Positions 31,041-41,305 of a stretch of DNA of 64,000 bases are shown here, one piece after another (position 1 is the first letter of the stretch; each line of letters opens with the position of its first letter). The stretch spans positions 62,001 through 126,000 of the forward strand of contig NW_026570406.1 of assembly GCF_019649055.1 (NCBI RefSeq), read 5' to 3'. Below the pieces are notes generated by a model. That model searched no databases and had not been told where the DNA came from. It worked only from the letters and a program-made list of their open reading frames with translations. Made by a program: the position numbers and the translations under genes. The stretch is from Paramacrobiotus metropolitanus (Eukaryota > Tardigrada > Eutardigrada > Parachela > Macrobiotidae).

Positions 31041-33067
31041 GGAAGCGAATAATAATACAACACTGTTATCAACTAAGGAGCACTGTTCGGAGATTCCGCG
31101 GCTGACTTTAGAATACGAAGCAAGAGACTCGCTTAACCTTGTGTTGGGGTTTGAATGATGGCATATTGTTTGCTATTTTTGAACGCCAGTTATACTGTAA
31201 TTTTGGTGTATCTTACAGCTTACTGTATGTTTAACCATCAAGATATTTGTTTCTTTACTCCGCTAAAATAAAATTACTTACCGTACGGAGAGTCGACAAA
31301 ATTTTTACGCACGGAAGAGTAGAAAGTAGAAACTGTTGATGCCTGCAAATTTCTGCATCGTACGTCTTTTGTTGATTGAATGGCATAGGGTAATTACTAA
31401 ATACCAGCACAAATGTTTGAAATTTCTGTTATACTTACCAAGGAACGGTCCGAGGCTTTAACATTCAATTAGCGAGATGAAGTTATACCTCGTAGTCAGC
31501 CAAGCGCGTTTTATATACATAGGTATTTCCGTAGTGCATATGAAGCCGCGTATTACATATTAATGATATTGTTACATAGTATGTAATACGCGGCTTCATA
31601 TGCACTACGGTATTTCATCAAGATTGACCTGCTATCGCGATTCCGCAGCACCACCTACAGCTACCCACACGGCTAACCTTTGTATGCATACAGTCGCTAC
31701 CGGTAAGACAATAGTTGTGCTCGAGGCTAGAGAGCTCCACTGCTCCACCACTTTAGCTTGGTCCATTGGCCGGAAACGCAAAAAGGGATGTAACGACCAC
31801 AAGCTGGTCCCGATGGTATGCCTGCCCAAGAATCCATTCTTCGATTGAGACCAACTCCATGTCGCTCTGTGATGTCTACGGTCTAATACTTCATAGTTTT
31901 ACCGTTTGTAATAGTGCAAAGAGTTAACCGAATACACGAACGTAGTAACCGAGGCTTAACGTGTCCGGCTGCTACATAGATAAGGTGATAACAATAACAG
32001 CAATATACACGAGATATCCGTACGTACTTCCGGTCGTAGCACGCTCTAATTCGAACAGCCTCGATTTCGATTGCTTTATTGTCTCACGAAGAACCAAGCT
32101 CCCGGTGACGTCAGCATGTATTTCAGCGTAAACAAACATGATCATGTCGACATCGACACTCACAAACGCCCAACATTTGACAGCAAACTGATTAGGATCG
32201 ACCGTCTCGCTTCGATGCAGTGTGCTCGGCAAAAAGCCACCACATACAATGTATTTCTTACACGCAACAGTTGTGGGTCGCACAGACAAACTCGGGACTG
32301 CCGGTGGTCTTGCGGTGCGACAGCGGTGCGAGATGCAAGAGCCAGCTGGACTATCCAGTCGCAGCATGGAGAATATATCGTACAAGTGGTCATTAATGGT
32401 TAGATCGATCCACCGTCGTCCTCGCGTAATTCCATGTGCATACAGGCCCCTTGGTGTGATACAACGTTCGGGGTCCAGAGGAAACGGCCACGTACAAATT
32501 TAAGAAATCGATTCCGCTTCAATAATGCCGGTCTCAAAGTTCACGAGGACGAGGTAACTATCAATATCTTGAGCGTAACCCAGCCACTACTGCCGTTGTT
32601 GCGCGCCAGCACTGTGTCCCCGCAGTTGAATTCGCGCGTACCCGAATAGAGCTGTTGAAGAAAGAGAGGTAAGGTATTCGTGATGTGCACGAAGAAGGAT
32701 CGAAGTGATTCAGTTACTCAGAACGTATCAGGACAAATGGCTTTATTACCAGTAATTTTTTTATTTAGCTGTAAAACTTGTCCGTTTAACCTGTAAACAC
32801 CAAACAGTTCGCTCTCACAGTGAGCTCTGCGTAATGCTCCACCGCCCGCTAATGACGATGATGACGCGGCGGTGCGTTTGGGTGTTCATTATGGCGGCTG
32901 CGACTGCATTCGGCACAGTGCTGGATTTTTATTAAACGTCTCATAATATTTCTTGCATCTTATGTAATGAAGTGCTGTCATTTGATTCGCTCGGTTTCGT
33001 CCCCTGTATTTGGCACCCAATAATAATCTGCTCTTTTTAAGCGCTTTGAAATTTGGTTTGCTTGGAA
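31041..33067. other. Intergenic with no supported gene
   Basis: ORFs at 31600-31848, 31972-32385 (minus) and 32071-32403 overlap on both strands and show no family pattern. A fragment RASWTIQSQHGEYIVQVVING near 32340-32400 looks vaguely CUB-like but lacks flanking support. It contains the fold-back element at 31524-31615. Confidence 0.45.
31524..31615. mobile_element. 82-bp fold-back element with perfect 31-bp arms and 5-bp direct repeats
   Basis: The arm at 31529-31559 (CCGTAGTGCATATGAAGCCG...) is the exact reverse complement of 31580-31610, with a 20-base loop. TATTT occurs immediately outside on both sides (31524-31528 and 31611-31615), which looks like a target-site duplication. It could also be a hairpin RNA precursor if transcribed. 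Confidence 0.8.
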
Positions 33068-34076
33068 ATGCACCTTTATGGAGAGAAACGTTTTGATTTC
33101 TATCCCGTGCACCATTGGAACTCGGTAGATGCGCTGACGGAGAACGGCCTCTTCCAACACGGAGACGTGATCGAGATAGCGGAGAACGGGCTGATTGTGG
33201 ATTTCCGATGCAGCGGACAGCGATCCCAGTTGGTCCCCTACGACAAATTATTTGACGCGTCGGTCGCCGCGTGCTCGGCGTCGTACCGAGGCTGGCACGC
33301 AAAACTGCAGCGGAGTCCCACGCTGACGGAGAACGCCAGTGTGCAGGTGCTGTGGCGCTCACGTCCGGGTGCCGCGTGGCTGTGGTATCCGGCGCGGCTC
33401 CTGCATCGGGCTTTTTTCTTCCACGTTCATGACGTCGGCCTGGTGTATGCGGCAGTCGAATTGGATGGTCGAGTGCAAGAGGAACTCTTCTCCTCTGATC
33501 AAGTGCGCCTCCAACCGTCGGAGGAGGAACTGGCCCAACGGTCGATGAAGGAGGGATGCTTTGCACTGCGAGAACAACGGCTGCCTACCAATTTTTGGCC
33601 AACGACCACTTCTATGGGATCGGATTACTTTCGGGAAAACCTTCAGTTTTATGATGATGTTCGGATTGTCGCGATCCTTAGCCAAACACTGAAGTAAGTA
33701 CTTGCAACGAAAAAACGCGGTGCCCCTTACAGAAAATGCAGTGGTGCGTACGTGCCAGTTATATTACTATTTCATAGCTTTTGCTGAGCAATTGAGCGGG
33801 GTTCGTACATTCATTCTGCAACCTCTAAAATCAAGATTACGCACAAATAAAAGGAAGGTTAAATCCGTTAATCTTCAAAAAGGAAGAATATTTATTTTTC
33901 AGCTTCTTTTCAGTTTTTTTTCCGGGTAGTAGAGTTTTTTTCCATTCGAAGGCGCATGAAAATTATTCAGGACTGGTAGTTTTAGAGGCACTTATTTAAC
34001 ATTACCATTGGTAAATAAGAACTGAAAACTGTATACAGTGTTTTAACTTGTGTGTAGCCTTGTATTGTTGTTAAAT

Positions 34077-34826
34077 TACAGCCCTGCCGTGCCAAGTTTG
34101 GACAGTCATACAGATTCCTCTACTTTCAACAGTAAAGTCAAAAATTTTTATTTATCTGTTGCATGATAGCTCTTGGTCTGCAGTATCTTTCAAAATTTTG
34201 TTTCGATGCCAAAAGCTGAAGTACAGGGAACGGGAGCTAGCTGTTTAATTTAATTTTTGGTACAAAAATCGCACTGCTTTCTGAGAAATAATCAAGTTCA
34301 TTCGAGAATAATTCTAAAATTGGAGGAGGTTAGGAACTACCAACTAATAGCGAGGTTTTCTAACAGGCACTTCCTACATTTCATCTATGCACTAACATTT
34401 TGTCTGATGCGATCTGCGCTCTAGGCAACAGCATTTCTCTGTAGGTGCTCTTTAACATACAAGTTTATGGAAGATGCACCTTCCTGCGAGGTGACCTCGA
34501 GCACCTATCGCGCAAGAATTTTCTGCTCACCTATAAAATACACCCCATTGTGTCACGCAATAATTCTGGAAAACTTAAACGCAGATATATGAACTCGTGC
34601 ATTTCTTTGAGCGGCAGTTAAAAGCGGCCAAAAAATTACCCCACCCCGCCACCTTAGTTGCCATCTGGCTCATTACTGTCGTATCAAACGACAACAACTT
34701 CAGCACTATCAGATTCGCAATAAAAAGTTATGCTAGAAAAGTACAAACATAAAGATAAAATGCCGTACGGGAATTTATTTGAATTTATTTTACGCAACTG
34801 TCCAAACTTGGTGCGCCAGGGCTGTA
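34077..34826. mobile_element. Tc1/mariner-like nonautonomous element, 746 bp, TA duplication
   Basis: The ends at 34079-34106 (CAGCCCTGCCGTGCCAAG...) and 34797-34824 (...CTTGGTGCGCCAGGGCTG) are inverted repeats, 25 of 28 matching. Both sides carry TA (34077-34078, 34825-34826). No transposase ORF is present, so it depends on a partner. It lies in intron 1 of copy D. Confidence 0.85.
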
Positions 34827-36287
34827 TTACATTTCCATACTAAATATTACTAAACATTCAAGGCGAGCATGCGGCCCTGTATGTCGTGTACTCTGTGTAT
34901 GTTTTGGATAGGAAGAAATATATGAGTCGTGCCGACAGAGATTCGGACGGAACCAGCCCTGGAAAGATCGGAAGCAGCGTGTTGCCGAGCCGTCAACTAG
35001 CTGTGCGGTTCGTTTACGCGGGAAACGTTATCGTCCGGGAGATGACGGTCAGCTGGAAATGAACTGTACACTGCCACCCGAGTCGCATCTGCTGCGCGAA
35101 ATCTTCCACTCACTGGAGAGCGTCAGCCGCGTGAAACTGCGACGCGTGTGCTGGTTGTGGAATTCCGTCTTGACCGGCGCGGACAGCGGCCACACTGTCT
35201 GGGTTTCCTTCCGCAATAACCTGTGCTTTCCCATGAAAGCGGATAAATTTATCTACGCGTACGCCGCCGTCGCCGGTCTAATAAAATGCATTGATGGCTC
35301 GACGCAACGGCTGATCGTTGCACGGATGCATGGGGAACAACTGGACGGTGCATTGGCGGTGGTTAAATGGATGCTGCGCCATAACCGCATCCAGCAGCTG
35401 ATCTTCCACGATGTAGAATTCGAATGGCGCGCACGTATCCGACGGGACAACATAGTGGGGCTGGAGGATGTAGGCCAAGGGATCCTCCACCGTCTGGCGG
35501 CGGCGTTCCGCGACTTGGCGCCCCTCTGCGATGGATTGCGGCTGCGCATGTGTAAGTTCAAATGTTTTTGGCGCACGACGGCAACCATCGCGGACGGTAC
35601 GGTTGCGCTGGATGCAGCGGATATTGAAGCACAGTTGTGGGATCTCTATGAGGCCAGTCTGTCGCGCGATGGACTGGATTTCGGGAAGATGGCGGAATGG
35701 ATTCGCACCGGGTCGCTGAAACTGCGCAGCATGGTTGCTCAGGTGAAACATTCGAAAACGTCAATAAACATTTGCGGGTTTCTATATTTCGAATTAGCTA
35801 CACCAGTTATGAGAAATCGCCTTCATTTTAAATTTCGGAAAAAAGTGGTGTCACGACTCACGTGAGACCTCTCAGCTTCGAATCTGTACGGAGATGCATG
35901 TAGAACATTTCGAGTACATAGCATCTTCGAATTCTATGAGGAGAAATAGTAACTAACTATAATTTGTAAATTGTAATTATCCGATGATATTGTTATCTTC
36001 TGAAAGTCATGACTGGCATCTAAAGCGTGTTTTTTTACTGCTGACAGTATCTGAACGATTACCAAAGTTGTGATGCGCGACTGACGACGCGATACCGCGA
36101 ACAAACTTGGACGGTGGATGATCTGAAAGATCTGGATGTCTCCACGCTGACCATCGCTACTCTGCGCGCTCTGAAAGACGTGCTTCCTAGAGAACTGAAA
36201 TTCTCCATCAGGTTGGATAAGTACAGATATGGCGCAGATAATGAAGAGCAAGTCGATGTCCAAGATGACGACAATGCTGAGGAAGAT

Positions 36288-36450
36288 GCTGAAGATTATG
36301 ATGACGAAGATGATGAAGACGAAAATTTCGACGATGACGAGGATATGGATGAAGACGAAAATTTCGAAGATGACGAGAATATGGATGAAGACGAAAACGT
36401 CGAAGATGATGATGATGACAATTTTGATGATGAAGAAAATGCCGAAGTTG
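36288..36450 (+). repeat. Acidic coding repeat in exon 3 of copy D
   Basis: GAxGAC units form a low-complexity block, with a longer repeated unit GATATGGATGAAGACGAAAA at 36340-36359 and a one-base variant of it at 36379-36398. Replication slippage is the likely origin. Confidence 0.7.
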
Positions 36451-36509
36451 ACGAGGACGATGAAGATGTCCAGGGCCACGAATTCGACGAAACTATGGAA
36501 GAAGAATAA

Positions 36510-38556
36510 GAGGAATACGGCGAATAATCGCCTTGCCACAGCTTGTATTGGCGTAGCCTGCACGAAATGTTTCGACTAGCCCTCTTGTGGATAGACTGAT
36601 TGTTCTAGGGAGTAAATAAAAATACCTACAGATATTGTTTAGGGTGTTTGTCTTGATTCTGCTAATCTACTGCAATGTTTGAGATGGTTCGGTAATAATC
36701 CGTTTTTTGTACGTGACTAACGTGAGCCGTCTTTTCTGTCACGGGTCACGAACAGGTTCCGTATTTATTAGTAAATTAGAGATGCAGCACGGAACGAAGT
36801 GGGAAGAGAATAATAATATTTAGTAAATTACATAGTTTCAAAGAAAGCAAAGCGAGGAGAATATTGGTGAAAAAATTAATTTGTCGGCCGTGCAACTGGA
36901 ATCATAGTACAGACTGCAGAGTACGAGTACAATGTAGAACTAACAGACTTTTATTGGTGGTCACTAGTCACTGGTCACTATCAGACATCAAATTACCTAT
37001 ACTTCTATCAAATTATCAGTTAAATTAATAATTTTATCAAATCAAAATTTATTACTCGTACAATACTGTTAAGAGACCTTGGGTCTTTAAATCCAGCATT
37101 TTCCAGGAGTTTTCGTAATACAGTAAAATGAAGGATGCTTAAAAACGGAACAATGATAGAAAAAATGGCACGTTGTTTCCGGTGCATATATAGTATAACC
37201 CCAATACTGGCCAATAGCACAAAGGTTGGTTCCCGCATATTTTAGAAGGTCGTAAGGCAATGAATCTGGAATGATCTGTTCGAAATTGGCTTAAAAATGT
37301 GCAAGTTTTTCCTGTGACCGGAACCGATTTTTTTCCAGTTGAAGGAGGACACGTTCGATTGGATATTGTACAAGCTTGTCCCGTTGTCCGGTAATTTCTG
37401 TCTTACAGCTAAAGCTAACCCGTAGTTTGTGCTTAAAACGATGGCCACTGCTTTACGTTTATCGGATTGCCTAATTGCGCTCCGCAGTTAGATTGTTCAC
37501 TACTGCACCTTCCGCCAGGCAGTTACTATTATTCTCATTAAATTATCTGGCAATACTGGCATGCGCCAAGCCACCAGCCTGCCAAATGCATGGTACAGAC
37601 ACAAGCTGCCCTTCCCCACATTGGGAATTTACTCGAAGATGACACGTGGCAAATTTCGCTTGGCCTCTGTTTTGGCGGAGTTGTTTGTGACCCACATGAC
37701 TGTAACCTCTCGACCGACATGCACGCCACGGTTTATGCAGCGCGTTCTCCACCGACAGGCATCCACAGCATGGCGGCTAAATAACACTGCATGCCGCGCT
37801 CTCGTTTGAACCGGCTTTCCCGCAAAACCGGAACCGCGCGGCACCTCACACACGAACGAGCGACGCCCAGACGGCTGCACACTGTTTGTGTGGCAAAATG
37901 GGGTGCGCTGGGCTTGGGATGCTAACTCTGTCGAAACGGTCGCTGCTTCCCATATAAAGTCGACTTCGACGACCGCTACAGGCGTGTACCAAGGGCGACA
38001 TTATTCCACGATCTTGTTGGACGTTGCGCGCACCAACGGTTTCCCGGCCAATGGATACCAATCATTCGACTGTAGAATGCTATGAAACGCTACAACAACG
38101 TGTTTCAGAGTGCGCAGTAATAAACGCTTTGCTGGACATCAGTGTATATGAAAATCAGTACCGTGAACCGGCACCGTATCATTTATAAGGGAAGTGACCC
38201 GGTACATAACATCTGCAGGAACTTTCTCTTGCAAACACATTTTTGCATTGCTTTTTAACATGGAACATAATTTGTATACATAGGACTGAATTTTCTTCCG
38301 CCCACCTAAGCGGTTTTCACGATTATCCGGTTACAAAGTTCTGATGGTAATAAACTTCTAAAAAGTTTAATGCATTGAGCTGTACCAAAAGTCTTGTTAT
38401 TGATAACTAATAATTATGGATTAGTAAATTACAGAAAACGGACGGAAACAGGGAACAAGAGAAGCGCCTGAATATTTAGTATACAATTATCGAATCTGAT
38501 GTTCGGAATAAGGAAAGCGCAGAGACAAAACCTATCCTGCCGGCCCTGGCGAACCC
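36510..38556. other. Intergenic with dispersed repeat copy 2 at 37982-38172
   Basis: Short ORFs on both strands near 37.5-38.1 kb do not resemble a complete gene. The segment 37982-38172 repeats 30278-30480 (see that entry) with frame RSCWTLRAPTVSRPMDTNHS. The rest is AT-rich with nothing recognised. Confidence 0.5.
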
Positions 38557-38613
38557 CTCACGCTTCGTGGTTTGAAAGAACACCTTCCGAAAGATATGAC
38601 GGAATTTGTGTAA
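38557..38613 (+). pseudogene. Exon 3 stub of the F-box-like family
   Basis: The 18-residue frame LTLRGLKEHLPKDMTEFV followed by TAA matches the end of exon 3 in copies A and B (LTLRALKEVLPEDMMEDV). Nothing of exons 1 or 2 precedes it. It ends 28 bases before the LTR element's target-site duplication. Confidence 0.7.
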
Positions 38614-38640
38614 ACAGGACATCCCATAAAGCAAGTTTAT

Positions 38641-38644
38641 CCTT
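38641..38644. other. Target-site duplication, left (CCTT)
   Basis: Matches 60697-60700 exactly; together they define the insertion point. Confidence 0.85.
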
Positions 38645-39080
38645 TGTCAGAGGCACATGACTGCGCCTGGTGCATACGGCCCACCATGGACGTATTTGCA
38701 CTCACGCTTGCCATATCGCCTCTCTCGCTGTACGTACGTGTGCTGCTGCACTGCACTCATATCCGCTGAAGCGGATATACGCAGCGCACACACTGAGCAT
38801 ACTTGCTCTCTCTCGTTCCTCTCTCGCGGTATGACTCAGCGTTCATACGCTCGCGTTGGATTGAGTCCAGTCTGCGCATCATCACACAGCTGATGGCACA
38901 CAGCACGTGCTTGCCGCCAGTTGCTTCTTTCACGCCTTGGCGAACGCTCAAGAGCTTTTCTAGCATTCACTTGCTTAGCCATCAGTGCTTTGTTCTTGCA
39001 TTCCCTGCTATTACGCAGCATTGTTCCTTTATTTGTACAATAAAGCATCACTCGTGATCTCCTCGCGCTTGCCTGTTACA
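38645..39080 (+). repeat. 5' LTR (436 bp)
   Basis: Starts TGTCAGAGGC and ends CCTGTTACA. It differs from the 3' LTR only by an extra CT in a CTCTCT run and one fewer T in a T run. AATAAA at 39039-39044 is a good poly(A) signal near the end. The palindrome ATATCCGCT-GA-AGCGGATAT at 38759-38778 may be a regulatory site. Confidence 0.95.
38759..38778. promoter_or_regulatory. 20-bp palindrome in LTR (repeated at 60376-60395)
   Basis: Two perfect 9-base arms around GA. Its position in the first third of the LTR, the U3-like part, suggests a protein-binding site; no motif match is claimed. Confidence 0.4.
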
Positions 39081-39095
39081 TGGTAAGCAGGATCG
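39081..39095 (+). other. Primer-binding site candidate
   Basis: TGGTAAGCAGGATCG follows the 5' LTR directly. TGG complements the CCA end of tRNAs, as in nearly all LTR elements. The donor tRNA is not identified. Confidence 0.65.
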
Positions 39096-40391
39096 TTTGG
39101 TTTTCTTTCGACGGACCCTTTGAGGAGACGGTGAAGGCTCAATTCACGGAGAAATTGTGAGGAACCTGAAAGTCACTGTCAGATAGATTGCTGAAGCAAT
39201 CTCTGCCCTTGACTTTGATCGGATTGATCGCATCGTCTTACAGCTGGGGAAAACGAGGATCACTGAAGTGATTCTTGCCCAGCTGGTGAGCACAGTTCCT
39301 TGGTCTCTTCCACATTGAAGAGCGGAATCTCATTTCCCAACAGCACGGACTTTTCTTCTCCCAACTGACGGATCAGACTCGAACGAGAGTCTGCAGCGCG
39401 ATAGGAATACTCCAATTATACGGGGACCTTCGCTTTGAACAGCGACCCGCAACTTTACTCGCGGATTTCAGCTCGGAAACGACGGATTTCCGACCTCGGA
39501 CGGAGGAAATCGACCGGAACCGACACCGACACCGACACTGGTAAAGTCACGGTTATAGGTCGATTTTAGCCGAAACTAGGTCGGCATTTCATTTTTTAGC
39601 GGTAGAAAACAATTTCTATCCGTAAATCTAAAATTTCTAACGGTGAAAAAGTGATTTTCGACGGAGAAACCGACTCGGAATTTTGCTTTTGGTCGAGAAC
39701 CGACCTGCTAGGTCAACGAACCTGTCTAGACAGTTAGACAAAGGCTAACCGGCAACAGGTCGGAAATTCTCTCATTTCTGATTTCTAACGGTGTTTCGAC
39801 CACCAGAAAATTTTCTTAATTAATAAAACTAATTTCTAACGGTTAAAAACTTTAAAATCCGACTAGATAAACTTTCTAGCCGACCTAAAATAATTTGTTT
39901 TTCTTGCGGAAAATAGCGCGAAAATTCTCGAACTTCCTTGTGACGTCATAACGACCGCTTATCAGTACTTAAGAGGCAGCCAATCAGAGTGCAGGGGAAA
40001 GTTCCCATAGCCTAACATAGGCGTGATTCATCGTTTTTTGCAAATTTTGCACGCGGCTCGCATTCTGTGACGTAGGCAGAAGTGCAAGACCACTTAACCT
40101 GTTACGTCACACTGGTCAGCACAGTAATATAGGACGTACTACACCGTACTACTATTACGTACTGTACTGTACCATAGTACTGTATACTAATACCCTGTGT
40201 ACTGAGTCACCAACAGACACATCAACAACAACAACAACATCTCACCGGACGATCCTGACCCTTGGAAGTTCCTGAACAAAAAGACATCTTCTGATTTTGC
40301 CGAACATCTTCACACAGAAGATTGTTCGACTTTCTCTCTCTAACTGATTAAACCTTTAAGGCTCCACCAGAGCCGACCTGACTCGACAACA
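39096..40391 (+). other. 5' leader of the LTR element
   Basis: 1.3 kb without a convincing ORF. Short inverted and GTCGG/CCGAC-rich stretches increase after 39470, and the last part contains an ACAACA run just before the first ATG at 40392. Probably an untranslated leader with packaging or structure signals. Confidence 0.5.
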
Positions 40392-41305
40392 ATGTCGAAT
40401 CCCCGAGAAGATCAGTACGCGAGAAAGTTCAACACGGACTATTCTCGGCGTGCGAATATGACCGGGAAGTACTCACTCAGATACGCCAAGACGGTCAAGA
40501 CAAAAGTCAGCCGTCCTCAACCGACTCGACTAAGTCGGCCGAAGCAAGGGAGAAGCGCAACGAGCGGATCCTCCTTGCCGACTCGAATCCAACTTCGGAT
40601 GACAGCTTCGAGGACGCCAGGGATAAAACATTCCTGGAAACCCCAGCTGACATGGCAGCCCCGTCCCACCCGACCAAGGGGGATGTAGAACAGCCGCAAG
40701 TTGAGACTACATTGTCTCATACCGACCTGGAATCGAGCTCACACAGAGCTCAAGGCTCGGTAGCCACAAAGACAACCGAGCTCGGACGGCATTCACCCAA
40801 CAGGACGGAAGAAGTGCCGAAGCCGACCTCGCCCAACATGGATGTTCCGACTAACCAAGTCGGAAGGAAATCGCCGACCACACAGGCCGAGCGAAAATCT
40901 CCGACTAAGCAAGTTGGTGAACAACAACCGACTACGGTGGCCGACCAACAAATGGTCGACCAGCCGCCGGCAAGAGAAGTCGGTCAACAGCAGGCCGACC
41001 TGCCCCAAACTCGAGAGGTCGAACAACCGACCTCGACCGGAATGGATAAGCCGACAACAGAAGCCGGCAACGTCCAACCGACCACACAGGTCGGAAGGAT
41101 TTCACCAATTGAGAGGGTCGGTCAGCTGAAACCGGCCACAGTGGATCCACAGATGGAAGTCGGCAACAAGCAACCGACTAGTCTGGAACGGCAACCAACC
41201 GACACAAAGTCGGATTTGGCCGTCCAGCCAACCATATCACCAAGTGGAACAAAGACTCCGAGGTACCGCCACGAAGCGGCCTCGCCCAGCTGGATCGCCG
41301 ACTAG
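40382..41305 (+). CDS. LTR element ORF1, Pro/Thr/Gln-rich low-complexity protein
   Basis: Two overlapping frames: an ATG at 40392 opens 98 basic residues, while the frame from 40382 to 41305 is open without an early ATG (first ATG at 40652) and has the more protein-like start (acidic and basic alternation, then degenerate repeats of the type RKSPTTQ, QPTTVADQQ, VGRISP). A shift between them near 40480-40560 would give one product. Each degenerate unit coincides with a GTCGG or CCGAC motif in the DNA. The end overlaps the next ORF by 62 bases in a different frame. Function unknown; a disordered Gag extension is likely. Confidence 0.5.
   Translation, partial: LDNNVESPRRSVREKVQHGLFSACEYDREVLTQIRQDGQDKSQPSSTDSTKSAEAREKRNERILLADSNPTSDDSFEDARDKTFLETPADMAAPSHPTKGDVEQPQVETTLSHTDLESSSHRAQGSVATKTTELGRHSPNRTEEVPKPTSPNMDVPTNQVGRKSPTTQAERKSPTKQVGEQQPTTVADQQMVDQPPAREVGQQQADLPQTREVEQPTSTGMDKPTTEAGNVQPTTQVGRISPIERVGQLKPATVDPQMEVGNKQPTSLERQPTDTKSDLAVQPTISPSGTKTPRYRHEAASPSWIAD

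Larger units (their letters stand above)
33068..36509 (+). pseudogene. F-box-like family copy D, acidic-tailed, exon 1 end disrupted
   Basis: Exon 1 starts at 33068 (MHLYGEKRFDFYPVHHWNS) and is open through the VQVLWRSRPGAAWLWYPARL block. It then reaches TAA at 33695-33697, where AAGTAAGTA looks like a 4-base duplication relative to other copies (CTGAAGTATGTGCAG); the usual exon end with donor GTGCGT is still visible at 33743. Exon 2 is 34912-35742 (acceptor TTGGATAG, donor GTGAAA; F-box-like LLREIFHSLESVSRVKLRRVCWLW), and exon 3 is 36048-36509 (acceptor CTGACAG). Exons 2 and 3 are intact and phase 0. Exon 3 carries the conserved DARLTTRYREQTWTVDDLKD core plus an ~85-residue tail almost purely Asp/Glu/Asn, with a repeating MDEDENFEDDE unit. 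The GTAAGT made by the duplication could act as a premature donor, but it would leave phase 2. Intron 1 holds a Tc1/mariner-like element. Confidence 0.75.

Noticed and set aside
32071-32403. CUB-like or transmembrane gene fragment
   Set aside because: ORFs overlap on both strands, no splice-consistent continuation, only a weak fragmentary resemblance.
38657-39057. ORFs of 78-84 residues in the LTRs
   Set aside because: Present only because the LTR is GC-rich; same frames appear in both LTRs and have no start context or motif.
40800-41240. CRISPR-like array suggested by regular short repeats
   Set aside because: Repeats are 5-7 bases, degenerate and irregularly spaced, inside a eukaryotic retroelement ORF.
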